Source: Urophycis tenuis
Taxonomy: Eukaryota > Chordata > Actinopteri > Gadiformes > Phycidae
Reading direction: 5' to 3'
Length of the DNA: 64,000 bases
Assembly: GCA_036785325.1 (NCBI GenBank)
Contig: JAXIVH010000016.1
Location: 8,787,247 to 8,851,246 of the forward strand
Shown: positions 43,353-53,172 of the stretch, piece by piece
How the letters are laid out: the number at the start of each line of letters is the position of its first letter
Numbering within the stretch: the stretch's first letter is position 1
Notes under the pieces: generated by a model
The model's database searches: none
What the model was told of the DNA's origin: nothing
What the model saw: only the letters and a program-made list of their open reading frames with translations
Made by a program: the position numbers and the translations under genes

Positions 43353-44390
43353 ATATTTAAATATTATATACAAATTTCCTTTATTATCTGGTTGTCTTGG
43401 CTACTAACAATGAGACTGACACTTGGCCTACCAGAGGCAGGTAGAGTAGACAAATATTGTACTTACATAAGACTATTTTTTACTTTTGAACAATATTAGG
43501 CTCCTCAAGTATGAATAAAAAGTAATGATAAAAATAATTACTTGGGTAAAAGTAAAAAAGTATTTGGTAAAAAAACTACTTAAGTACTGAGTAACTGTGG
43601 GGTAATTTATTTGTGGAGTCTGATTTATTTGTCAAATAAAAACATGAATGTAATCATTAAATCAAAGTAATGATCTGCAAATACATGTTTTTAGTCAATA
43701 CCCCTTTAATTCAAACAAAATACTGAGTATTGTTACTTAAGAACGATATTAAGTAAATAAAGTAGTAAGTTAAGTAAATTAAGTAAGTAATAAGTAAAAG
43801 TAAAAAATATTGTGCATTAAAAATCATTTACAAGTACAGTACAATTCATCTAAAATGTTACAAGTATTTGTAACAGAAATTAATGATACACATTATACAC
43901 ATTACTGCCCATCTCTGGGCCTGATTTTGCTTCAGCAATTACTAATGGTGGAGAAGAGGAGTGCACCATGCGTGCCTAATGAATGTTCTAGCATAGTTTT
44001 ACCTTGCACATCAAAGGTGTTGGCCTTTCGACGGAAATTTGTTTTTTCATCTCTGGAATATCCATCTGGATATGTCCCATTTGTTTTATAATTCTGGATG
44101 TCGTTGTAGACGCGCGGATCCATTTTAGTTGCCTGATGGATTATGATCAACCCACGTGACTTCAAGGCTTTCTGTATTCCTCTGATCCTCATCTCTTACT
44201 ATCAATAATGGACAGCTATTTTCTTTTTTGTTTAAAAACATTTCAAATAAGAAACTGATCATTTTATCTAGTTCCTATTTAGAGTGTATACTGTACATGC
44301 TTTCACCTTATTGTTATACATTATATTGGAATATTGGAAGCACTTTGACATTTAGGCTACTAATTTCTCATTATTTGTAATTAATGTGAC

Positions 44391-45197
44391 TGCAGTCACT
44401 TTTCGGCAAGGCTTCTCCTGCCGAAAAGTGACTGCACCCTGTAAGTCTGGATTGCAAGGAGTGATGTTGACCAAATTCACTGTACATGCACCTGGTTTCC
44501 TCTACTATTAATGCTGAAAAGACAGAGAGTGTAACCCCTCCCAATCCAGAGTTACAGGGTGCAGTCACTTTTCGGCAGGGCTTCTCCTGCCGAAAAGTGA
44601 CTGCACCCTGTAAGTCTGGATGCAATCCGTTACAGTTAGCCTACAGTTCTATATATATATATTGCATTATTGTATTCATATTATGCTCTTAAAAGTACAA
44701 GTTATCCAAAGAGTTACTTAAGTAAATGTAAGTCGTTATTACCCACCTCTGATAGCACTTACTAATTTCTCAGTATGTGTCAGTATGTGACGTTAAAACT
44801 TTCTACATTCTTTTCTGCATTGATTTCCTAATCCTCGTTATAAAATCATTGCAACAGGGATCTTGAATTATGACTTTATTTATAGATCAAAGTGGTGTAA
44901 AATCACATTGCAACAACGATAACAACAACAACAATAAAAGTGGCAAGGTAAAGCATCTACCCTCATCAATTGTTGACAACTAGCCTACATTATGGAAACA
45001 TCAGGTAGCCTCTTCACTTGGGCGACAGGACATTTCTATTGCACAGTAAAAAAAAAAACATTTCTCTCGGTGCTGCGTCTGCCAGCTGACCCGTATATTA
45101 TATCTACGAGTAGACCTACAAGCTCCTCCTCTGAACTGATGCGCGTTCCCGTCGGGGGCAGTCGTTTTTCGGCAAGCAGTCTCTTTTCGGCACAACA
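44391..45197 (-). repeat. Ginger right terminal inverted repeat
   Basis: Inverse of 35416-36221. It has the terminal ...GGCACAACA, the two TGCCGAAAA-type boxes near the end, and hairpins at 44554-44611 and about 44391-44441 with the same core. The transposase gene starts about 200 bp inside it, so the promoter is probably in or next to this repeat. Confidence 0.92.
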
Positions 45198-45201
45198 CCG
45201 G

Positions 45202-45311
45202 AACCGTTGCCTGAGGATGTGAGAATAAATTAAACTTTGGACAGGTATGAGCCAAAAATGGCTGATTATATTGCTTTTCTGGCTGAGGTGAATCAGTGGA
45301 TAAGACTCAAG
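45202..45311 (+). pseudogene. BEL/Pao gag, second piece
   Basis: Continues the frame of 35217-35415 with PLPEDV and, after a stop, MADYIAFLAEVNQWIRLK (from ATG 45258). It is cut by the TIR element starting about 45312. Confidence 0.65.
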
Positions 45312-46073
45312 GCCAATTTACACCAGAGCCGTTTTAGTAGCATTTTTTAGTCGGCCGTCAGACGGCCGACTGCCGCTGGAGATAGAATTCCATTCAAACC
45401 AGTGCACTGATTTACACCGGTAGGGTTTTACGCCCGTCTCACGGCCGACCAAAGCTTAACTTTACGCTTCAATTCTATTTTTAAGCGTTTCCGAAGCGTC
45501 TCGTTTATAACGTATACGCCTATTATCTTATTAAATATAGCCAAACAAATGGCGGCGGTGTGAATTGATACGCCAACTGTACTGGCAGAAAAACAGTTTA
45601 TGGCTTTTCCTGTAGCCCAAGTCCTGTAGTCCTATCCGTTTTTCACCCAGAGTTGAGAAGGCAGATTTTGCAGTGTTTGACTCAAACCCTGAATAATCCA
45701 ATGAGATGGGTTTGTCCGGAAATGTTGTCGTTTTATTACAAAGTAAAATAAATACAAACAAAAGGATGCAATGGGATGCAAAAATGTTAAAGTCTATAAA
45801 TTAGCACAACTGCGACACAACGTTAAGTGCAGGAGCAGCGGGCTTAGGTGGGTAAGGACAAGAACTGTATCCTGCGGCTTGCTCTCCTCCCGTCATGCGC
45901 AGTTGGCATCTCTTTATCCAATTCAATGTAGGTGGCACCATTCACCACCTAAAGAGGGCGCCAGCTCAAAAGTGCAGAAAACAAGAAAACAGTCCAATGC
46001 AAAAATAAACTTAAATGTGGCTCCTACACCAACGTTACGCTCACTTTACGCTTTTGCCTGCGGTGTAAATTCC
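45312..46073. mobile_element. Non-autonomous TIR element in BEL gag
   Basis: About 760 bp with imperfect inverted ends, GGCCAATTTACACC on the left and GGTGTAAATTCCC on the right. A near-terminal palindrome with arms GTCGGCCGTC and GACGGCCGAC lies at 45350-45370. There is no transposase. BEL gag resumes after it at QSDPQALVNVGD. I could not identify a convincing target duplication or superfamily. Confidence 0.6.
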
Positions 46074-46716
46074 CAGTCAGTCTGACCCACAAGCTCTTGT
46101 GAATGTTGGGGACAGTGTCTCACAGACTGGTTCCAACAGTTCAAAAGGTTCCAAAAGTTCCAAATCTACATCCGTTGTTTCAGCACGCATGAAGGCTGCT
46201 GCAGACAAAGCTGCTCTGCAGGCCAGAGCTGAAGCTCTCAAAAGGAAAAATGAACTGGAAATGGAGAAGCATCAGCTGGGTTTAAAAATGGAATCCCTGG
46301 ACTTGGAAGCAGATATTGCTGCAGCTGATGCGAGGCTAAAGGCTCTGGAGGAATTTGAAAGTGATGAAGCAGCAGAATCTGGAAAAGAAATGGAGGAACA
46401 AATAAATGCATCTGACAAAATAGAAGGAAGCCTAGCACAACTGGAGTTTGCACGGATAGGAACCATACCTAAAACACCCCTACAAAAAATGATACACACC
46501 CAGTACCCACCACTAACTGGAATCACAAAAAGGTCTGAGCAACCACCAAAGGCTACAACAAACCACTACACACCTAGAGTTGTTGTATCTGATGGACCAC
46601 ACAGACGAGTCAAATCCACTCCCAGAAGTGAAATAGCTCAGTGTCGATCTCACAAACATTATACAAAAACAAACAGACTTGGCGGATCTGCTGGTGATAC
46701 AACAGAAAGAATCTAA
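46074..46716 (+). pseudogene. BEL/Pao gag, coiled-coil piece
   Basis: Reads QSDPQALVNVGDSVSQTGSN, a Ser/Lys-rich stretch, then a strongly helical, charged region (AALQARAEALKRKNELEMEK and LGLKMESLDLEADIAAADAR) that is typical of fish BEL gag. The frame is lost near 46640, and TAA is at 46714-46716. The next piece is in another frame. Confidence 0.85.
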
Positions 46717-46891
46717 ACTCCCAAGAAGGGAGGTGCTGGTGTTTGATGGCGTTCCTCTCACTTTCAGGCCATTTATATAGGCTTTCAAGCACAACATCGA
46801 CGACAAAACCAACAGTAATGAGGATCGACTGTACTTCCTGGAACAGTATACTGTTGGACAGCCAAAATAACTAGTTCAAAGCTGCTTTCAC

Positions 46892-47704
46892 ATGAACGCC
46901 AAAACTGGTTACGAGGAAGCAAAGCGCCTACTTAAATATAATTTTGGCGATGATGTCAAGATCACATCTGCATACGTTGAAAAGGCCTTAAGATGGAACC
47001 AAATACGTACAGATGATGGAAAGGCACTGCACAGCTACGCCCTCTATCTAAGAGGCTGTGGTAATGCAGTTCAGGATCTTCCTTACATGTCAGAGCTGGA
47101 CTCACCATCTAACATGAAAAGACTTGTTTCCAAACTCCCATTTAAACTTCGAGATAAATGGCGGTCTGCTGTATATGACATCACCGAAAGAACACAGCAG
47201 AGACCTAAATTCCATGATCTTGTTCTGTTTATGGAAAAACAGGCCAGAATCATTAAAGATCCCATCTTTGGGGATACCCAGGACCCTGCTGGAAGCACAA
47301 ATGGAAGAAAATTTAAAAGAGACTTACAGTATATGAGATCTAGCAGCAAGAAAAGCTTTGCTATGACTGTCGTTCCCAGGACAGAAACCATCATGAACAT
47401 CAATGCACAGAAAAGGGGAGACAAGCCAGAGGGCATCCGTACAGCCATGGACACTTTCGCCAAGCCTTGTACTTTCTTTAAAGGAGATCATGTGATGGAA
47501 ACATGTGAAGCGATAACAAGGATTTCCCACAAGGAGAAGGTTGAGCTGCTAAAGAAAAATGGACTCTGCTTTGCCTGCTTGGTCAAAGGTCATATGAGTA
47601 AAGAATGCAAGAAACGTCTCACGTGTCATTCCTGTGAGAAGAAACACCCCACTGTCTTGCATATAGAGAACTTTACTCCAGGAAATACCAAGCCAGCAGC
47701 TTAG
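46892..47704 (+). pseudogene. BEL/Pao gag capsid and zinc knuckles
   Basis: Reads GYEEAKRLLKYNFGDDVKIT, LPYMSELDSPSNMKRLVSKL and FGDTQDP, then CFACLVKGHMSKECKK (CCHC) and a second C..C..H motif (CHSCEKKHPTVLH). The region 46717-46891 carries earlier capsid residues (FDGVPLTFRPFI, EDRLYFLEQYTVGQ) with stops. It ends at TAG 47702-47704 in the same frame as the protease. Confidence 0.87.
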
Positions 47705-47731
47705 AAGGATTCAGACACCAGGAGCCATTGC

Positions 47732-47965
47732 ATGGCTAAAGTTTCATCGGTGTCATCAGCAGCACAAACAGGGGACAGAACCACAGACTACAAATTAGCA
47801 GTGGTACCTTTAAAGATAAAGGCACATAAAGGCAGCTGTTTGATAGAAACCTATGCGTTTATAGACTCCGGAAGCAATGCTACTTTTGTCACAGAAAACC
47901 TGATGGAACAGTTGTCTGTCAGAGGAAAGAAAACAGAGATCCTACTACGAACGATGGGTCATTGA
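47732..47965 (+). pseudogene. BEL/Pao protease
   Basis: Aspartic protease with the active site AFIDSGSNATFVTENLMEQL. It is in frame with gag upstream and RT downstream; only TAG 47702 and TGA 47963-47965 separate them, so the native element probably had one long gag-pol frame. Confidence 0.85.
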
Positions 47966-47971
47966 AAGCCT

Positions 47972-49504
47972 GTGAAAACCCATGCTATGAGAGGACGGGA
48001 AGTATGCAGCCTGGATGGCAACAACTTCATAGAGCTTCCTGAGGTTTTCACACAAAAAGCCATTCCTGTCAGTCACGACAACATTCCTACAGATATAAAT
48101 ATAAAAGGATGGCCTTACCTAAAGGATGTCCACTTAAGACCCATCAAAGCAGAAGTAGGCCTATTGATTGGTGCAAAGGTGATTGTCCCATTGGTGATTG
48201 TCCCAAAGGCTATGGAGCCACTGAAAGTGATCAATAGTCAAGGTGAGGGGCCCTACGCAGTCCTAACACACCTGGGTTGGACTATAGATGGACCTCTCAG
48301 CAGTACTGCACCTATGGATGAGCATGGTCCACCACGGATAATATCCAATAGGATATCAGTGGTCAAGCTGGAAGAGCTCCTTGTACACCAATACAACCAG
48401 GATTTCTCAGAGTTGGCCTACAATGAAAAACAAGAACACTCATTTGAAGACAAGAAATTATTGTATATGATGAACAGCTCCGTCAAAAGGAAAGATGGCC
48501 ACTATGAATTCCGTCAGGATAACATCATCCTGCCAAACAACAGGAAGGTGGCGGAACAAAGAGTATTAGGTCTTGCCCGCAGATTTCAGAAGGATGAAGC
48601 CTTTTGGAAAGACTATAATGGCTTCATGAGTGATGTCTTGAGGAAAGGGCATGCAGAAAGAGTGCCGGAGGAACAACTCCCCCGGAAAGATGGAAGACTG
48701 TGGTACATTCCTCACCATGGTGTCTACCACAAAATAAAAAAGACAATCCGGGTGGTGTTCGATTGTACCTCTTCATTCCAAGGAACTTCCCTGAACTCTA
48801 AGCTGCTCCAGGGTCCTGACCTTACGAACACCTTGTTGGATGTACTCCTCAGATTCCGACAGGAACCGGTAGCAGTGATGGGGGACATCGAAGCAATGTT
48901 CCATCAAGTAAGACATGATGTGGACTTCCTCAGATTCCTATGGTGGCCAGATGGCGACACCAACCAACCGCTAGCAGAGTACCGGATGACGGGGTATCTC
49001 TTTGGAGCAGTCTCATCCCCAAGCTGTGCCAATTTTGCACTGAGGCAGACAGCTGATGATAATGAAGGAAAGTGTAGTACTGAAGTTCTCAACACCATTC
49101 ATCACAACTTTTATGTAGATGACTGTCTCAAATCTGTCCCAAGTGAGAGCCAAGCAATCTGTCTGGTGGAAGAGCTCAGATCAGTATGCACCACAGGTGG
49201 ATTTAAGCTCACCAAATGGACCAGTAACAGTCGTGCAGTCCTTGCCTCTGTTCCCGCTGAGGAGGGAGCAAAAGAGGTCAAAGATCTAGACAAAGACAAA
49301 CTGCCCATTGAAAGGGCTCCTGGCATGCGATGGGAGTCAGACATGATCTTCTTCTTGATTACCCCGAAACAACCATCAGTCACCCGCAGAAGCATTTTGT
49401 CTGTTAAACTCGGTATACGATCCTCTTGGGTTCCTAGCACCAGTCATGCTGACAGGGAAAGGAATACTGCAGGATCTGTGCAAGCTAAATTGTGGATGGG
49501 ATGA
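47972..49504 (+). pseudogene. BEL/Pao reverse transcriptase
   Basis: 510 codons open. The post-protease spacer contains AEVGLLIGAKVIVPL and YAVLTHLGWTIDGPL. RT: LWYIPHHGVYHKIKKTIRVV, FDCTSSFQGTSLNSKLLQGP, VAVMGDIEAMFHQVRH, GYLFGAVSSPSCANFALRQT and the catalytic YVDD in HNFYVDDCLKSVP, then TGGFKLTKWTSNSRAVL. Active-site aspartates are intact. The C-terminal 40 codons are out of frame after a shift near 49400. Confidence 0.9.
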
Positions 49505-50284
49505 ATCAATATCAACTGCTTACACAGATAAATGGAAGGAGTGGCTGAAAGATCTTAACCTGATTTTCAGCCTAAGAATCAGGAGATGCCTTAGGCCGCC
49601 AGATTTAGAAGTTACTACAGCACAGATGCACCACTTCTGCGACGCAAGCGAGTGAGGTTACGGGACAGTCAGCTATCTGAAACTGACCAGTGATGGTGGA
49701 CTAACTCACATTGCGTTTGTGATGGGGAAGGCAAGAGTTGCACCTTTGAAGGTGATGACAATCCCAAGGCTGGAGCTTGCCAGTGCAGTCCTTGCTGCTA
49801 GGATAGACAGGATGCTGAGGAGAGCTCGAGTTAACCCTCGGAGACTCAGTTTTTTGGACCGATAGCACCGCTGTCTTAAAATACATCCAAAATGAGTGTC
49901 CACTATTCGGAATCTGACACAAAAATCCCAATGGCGCCACATAAGGACTGGACTCAATCCCGCAGACAGTGCATCAAGAGGCATAAAAGTTCAGACTTTC
50001 CTTCAAGAAGGACACTGGCTGAGAGGGCCAGACTTTCTGATGCAACCTGAAACAGACTGGCCAGTGATCCAGGTAGCACCCACACTGTCCGACGGTGACC
50101 CAGAGGTCAAGAAGGTGGCTGTAGCTTTCACTACGAGTGCGCTGCAGATTCAAAGTCCGCTGACTCGTTTTATTGAGCACTTCTCATCATGGGGCAAATT
50201 GATTCGAGCGGCAGCCTGGATCTTAAAAATCAAAGAAAGTCTGAGACAATTGAACTTAAAAAGGAAAATTAGTGATTCGGACCC
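49446..50284 (+). pseudogene. BEL/Pao RNase H and pre-integrase region
   Basis: Frames change, but the pieces are clear: LTGKGILQDLCKLNCGWDES, MHHFCDASE (first catalytic Asp), FVMGKARVAPLKVMTIPRLE (Glu), LNPADSASRGIK, EGHWLRGPDFLM and FIEHFSSWGKLIRAAAWILK. Two or more stops are near 49655 and 49863. It is cut at 50285 by a LINE fragment. Confidence 0.85.
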
Positions 50285-50670
50285 AACAGGGGTGCAGGGG
50301 TGTATGTCCTCGGGGGGTAGGGGGGGGGGGGGGGGGGGGGGGGGGTCAATGTTCAAATGGGTCCAGGTCATGGGTGGGCAGGGGTGTATGTCCTTGGGGG
50401 GGAGGGCAATGTTCATGTGGGTGTGGAGTTCAGAAGGCTGACAGCCTGAGGGAAAAAGCTTCCCCTGAACCTGCTGGTTCGGGTGCCCAGAGACCTGTAG
50501 CGCTTTCCAGAGGGGAGGAGGGCAAACAGTCTGTGGTTGGGGTGAGAGCTTTCCTTTGCGATGCTGCGCGCCTTACGCAGGCACCGCTTCCTCTGAACAG
50601 CCTCGATGGAGGGGAGTGGGGAACCGGTGATGCGTTGGGCGATTTTCACCACCCTCTGCAGTGCTTTCAA
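50285..50670 (-). mobile_element. Rex1-like LINE 3' fragment
   Basis: Minus-strand LINE C-terminal domain: LKALQRVVKIAQRITGSPLP, RKRCLRKARSIAKES, LFALLPSGKRYRSLGTRTSR and FFPQAVSLLNS. It is followed by a 3' UTR with a long G/C run (50318-50345) and two GTATGTCC-type repeats. It is inserted between BEL RNase H and integrase. Confidence 0.8.
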
Positions 50671-50675
50671 ATTAT

Positions 50676-50953
50676 TGTAAAACTCAGAACAAAATACTGG
50701 ATCATTAGAGCAAACTCTGCTGCGAGAAGGATAACACAGGACTGTGTACTCTGCAGGAGATGCCATGACATGGCAATGACACAAAAAATCTCCGACCTAT
50801 CTCTACACCTGACTTGCCACCCTTTACTCATACTTGGCTGGACTACTTTGGTCCCATAGAAGTCAAGCGTGGCCGCAGCAAAGTGAAAAGGTATGGAGCC
50901 TTGTTTACGTGTCTTGCAGGCAGAGCCGTACACGTAGAGATGGCATGCTCAAT
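50676..50953 (+). pseudogene. BEL/Pao integrase N-terminal part
   Basis: Reads LRTKYWIIRANSAARRITQD and CVLCRRCH (the zinc-binding Cys pair), then in another frame WLDYFGPIEVKRGRSKVKRY (first catalytic Asp) and ALFTCLAGRAVHVEMACSMD. The rest of the DDE core is missing: coding stops at TGATTCTGATTCTGATTC (50964-50981). Confidence 0.82.
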
Positions 50954-50983
50954 GGATAGTTTCTGATTCTGATTCTGATTCAA

Positions 50984-51228
50984 ATGAAGCGAATGCCTAC
51001 TCTTCCACCTGGACTCTTTGACAAAAAAGATACCTATTCCAGAAGAAGAAGGAAACAGACCCAATACATAGCTGATCTCTTCTGGAAACGCTGGACACGA
51101 GAGTACCTCCCATTGCTACAAGAGAGACAGAAATGGAATAAGGTTAAAAAGATTCTAAAGCATGGAGACATAGTGCTGATCATTGATGAAAGCTCACCAC
51201 GCAACTCCTGGCCCATGGGCAGAATCAT
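50984..51228 (+). pseudogene. BEL/Pao C-terminal domain
   Basis: Reads FWKRWTREYLPLLQERQKWN and LKHGDIVLIIDESSPRNSWP, the conserved domain that follows BEL integrase. It ends at a T-rich repeat at 51229. No LTR follows. Confidence 0.83.
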
Positions 51229-51310
51229 TTTTTTATTTTTTTTATTTAACCTTTATTTACCCAGGCAAGCAATTAAGAACAAATTCTTATTTAGAAATGC
51301 AGCCTGAACA
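51229..51310. mobile_element. Interspersed-repeat tail
   Basis: T-rich start then ATTTAACCTTTATTTACCCA and AATTAAGAACAAATTCTTAT, a 3'-end motif shared by several fish repeats (recollection). Too short to classify. Confidence 0.4.
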
Positions 51311-51538
51311 AAGAGCAAATGCTCTTTGAGGGGCAAAGATCTGAGTGCGCGTGCGCGAAAGCTGCATGCTGCCTGTTACGCTGCTCCAGACTTGCGTTCG
51401 CTTTTTTTAAACTTTTAACTTTCTTTTCTTTTTCTTTTTACTTATTTTTTTCTCTGAAGTACTGGGTAGCCGTACACTCTCAAGCAATGCTGTTTGAGGG
51501 AGTTTTGTGGTGCTTCTCGTGTACTATTTTCATTCGCA

Positions 51539-52456
51539 ATGCCGCCTACACCGGGACACGCTGCCTTTGTTTACTCCGGAGAACAGCTGATCGCACTAAT
51601 GCCGGCCGGCATGGTGGCCAGACCAGCGGATTTACCACCCGATCTCTGGAGGAAAACTCACCGGGGATGCAGAGGAGGGAAACAACGTCGGGGGAGAAGG
51701 TTGACATGGAACGTACGCATGGAAAGGAGGAAATTCAAGCCGTGTCTCCCTTCTATTGTTATGGGGAATGTTCAATCCCTTAATAACAAAATGGACGAAC
51801 TAACGGCGCTTACGCGGAGCCACTCAGTTTATCGGGAATGTAGTCTGATGTGTTTCACCGAGACATGGCTGCACATAGATATTACGGACCCGATTGTATC
51901 TGTCGATGGCTTCCACACTGTTCAGGCGGACCGGGACTGTACCAAGAGCGGTAAGCGGAAGGGGGGAGGGCTCGCCGTTCTAGTTAATATCAGGTGGTGT
52001 AATCCCGGTCACATCTGTATTAAGGAACAGATCTGTAGCCCAGATACTGAAGTGTTGGCCGTTGGTCTACGTCCATACAACCTCCCTAGGGAGATCCCGC
52101 ACGTTATCATCGTAATGGTGTACATCCCTCCCACTGCTAACCCATCAGCTGCCTGCGGCACCATACACTCCACCGTCTCTAAACTTCAGACCAAACACCC
52201 CAGTGCCCTCATCATCATGTCGGGAGACTTTAACCATGTCACCATGGATAAAGTTCTGCCGACTTTTAAGCAATATGTGAGCTGTCCCACCAGAGGGGTG
52301 AGGACCCTGGATCTGATGTATGCCAACATTAAGGAGGCATACATCTCTTCTTCTCTCCCCCCTCTGGGCAGGTCGGATCACATTCTGGTTTACCTCAAAC
52401 CCTGCTATGTGCCTCTGGTGAAGAGGAAGCCTGTGACCACAAGGACTGTGAGGAAG
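51539..52456 (+). pseudogene. LINE family B endonuclease
   Basis: Start at ATG 51539 (MPPTPGHAAFVYSGE). Endonuclease motifs: MGNVQSLNNKMDEL, CFTETWLHID, GGGLAVLVNI, IVMVYIPPTA, IIMSGDFNHVT, TLDLMYANIKEAY and LGRSDHILVYL. All catalytic residues are present and the ORF is open until the deletion junction, so the N-terminal half is well preserved. Confidence 0.87.
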
Positions 52457-53172
52457 TGGTCTCCCTTTCTCCCTTTCTCTTCACCCTCTACACCTCAGAC
52501 TTCAGCTACTGCACTGAGTCCTGCCACCTTCAGAAGTTTTCTGATGACTCCACAATAGTTGGCTGTATTGAAGGGGGTGATGAGGGTGAGTATAGGACTG
52601 TTGTGGGCAACTTTGTCTCTTGGTGTGAGCTGAACCATCTACAGCTCAATGCTACAAAGACAAAGGAGCTCATTGTGGACCTAAGGAGGGTCAAAACACC
52701 GGTGGGCCCTGTGTTCATCCAGGGGGTTCCAGTCGATACTGTTGAGGAGTACAAGTACCTGGGGGTGTACTTCAACAACAAGTTGGACTGGACCAGGAAC
52801 ACAGAGGCCGTCTACAAGAAGGGCCAAAGCCGACTCTTTTTTCTGAGGAGGCTAAGGTCCTTCAACATCTGCAGGACAATGCTGAGGATGTTCTATGAGT
52901 CGGTTGTTGCCAGTGCAATCTTCTTTGCTGTCACATGCTGGGGCAGTGGGATGAGGGTTGCGGACACCAATAGACTTAATAGACTCATCAAGAGGGCTGG
53001 TGATGTAGTGGGTGAGGAATTGGAAACTCTAACTACCGTGGCAGATAGGAGGATGCTGTCCAGGCTACAGACTATCATGGACAAGGCCTCTCACCCTCTC
53101 TTTTCCACCCTGGCTCAGCGGAGGAGTTCCTTCAGCAGAAGACTCCTCTCACCGAGATGCACCACAGAGTGA
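52457..53172 (+). pseudogene. LINE family B RT C-terminal half
   Basis: Begins in SLSPFLFTLYTSDFSYCTES. The catalytic box is FSDD (QKFSDDSTIVGCIEGG), not FADD, a change shared with the minus copy. EEYKYLGVYFNNKLDWTRNT and LNRLIKRAGDVVGEELETL follow. The middle of RT is missing compared with 57045-58061. Confidence 0.87.

Larger units (their letters stand above)
41390..44002 (-). other. Ginger intron 1
   Basis: 2.6 kb between exons 1 and 2; the donor GT is at 44002-44001 on the minus strand and the acceptor AG at 41391-41390. More than half is later insertions (Rex3 41861-43165 and an RTE-like piece 43185-43352). The remainder is AT-rich with no coding signal. Confidence 0.75.
36753..44123 (-). 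pseudogene. Ginger transposase gene: integrase, Ulp1 protease, PHD finger
   Basis: Fifteen exons on the minus strand with GT/AG borders and consistent phases: 44003-44123, 41202-41389, 40808-40879, 40282-40515, 40057-40163, 39679-39837, 38923-39591, 38389-38507, 38188-38310, 37860-37925, 37612-37700, 37431-37536, 37191-37296, 37002-37063, 36753-36882. Start placed at ATG 44123 (MDPRVYNDIQNY); an in-frame upstream Met at 44192 is possible. About 780 codons. Lesions: TAA at 40303-40305 (exon 4), TAG at 37902-37904 (exon 10), and frameshifts in exons 6, 7 and 15. Intron 1 is long because of Rex3 and RTE-like insertions. Confidence 0.85.
39679..44123 (-). pseudogene. Ginger integrase domain (exons 1-6)
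   Basis: Exon 1 ends NFRRKANTFDVQ and splices with a split Asp codon to DEKLFYKKKGNV. Exon 2 carries FHASSTGAHCGQNKTRDAIG and FYWPGMSDDIDTW; exon 3 adds VAQCVECQ, completing the HHCC zinc-binding module. The DDE core: VGMDLVGKL (Asp) and RIPTD (Asp) in exon 4, and NGLVEKMNGTIQR (Glu) in exon 5. The nonsense codon follows directly after the second Asp. Exon 6 (DTWDKHLDAVMFGLRTKTQ) has a one-base loss before FGREARYPSQVP. The domain would cut and join the transposon ends. Confidence 0.88.
35416..45197 (-). mobile_element. Ginger-type integrase transposon, 9.8 kb
   Basis: Cut-and-paste element bounded by inverted repeats of about 806 bp and a 4-bp CCGG duplication (35412-35415, 45198-45201). 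The termini start TGTTGTGCCGAAAAG. One minus-strand gene with 15 recognisable exons encodes integrase, Ulp1-type protease and PHD finger. Ginger transposases are related to Gypsy integrases; the human GIN1 gene is a relative. Later insertions inside it: a SINE, a Rex3 and an RTE-like tail. It inserted in the BEL gag. Several lesions make it non-autonomous now. Confidence 0.9.
28730..51228 (+). mobile_element. BEL/Pao LTR retrotransposon, nested host of other elements
   Basis: Plus-strand BEL/Pao whose coding pieces are spread over more than 22 kb. gag starts at the ATG in 35215-35219, continues to 35415, resumes at 45202 after Ginger, and resumes again at 46074 after a TIR element. Then protease, RT, RNase H, part of integrase and the C-terminal domain follow to 51228. 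Frames join across each insertion. The 3' LTR is not seen; the 5' LTR may be the split block 23881-28179. Many stops and frameshifts. Confidence 0.8.

Noticed and set aside
36753..44123. A domesticated host gene (GIN1-like)
   Set aside because: The gene is enclosed by long inverted repeats with a target duplication, interrupts a BEL element, and carries several disabling lesions, so it is a transposon copy.
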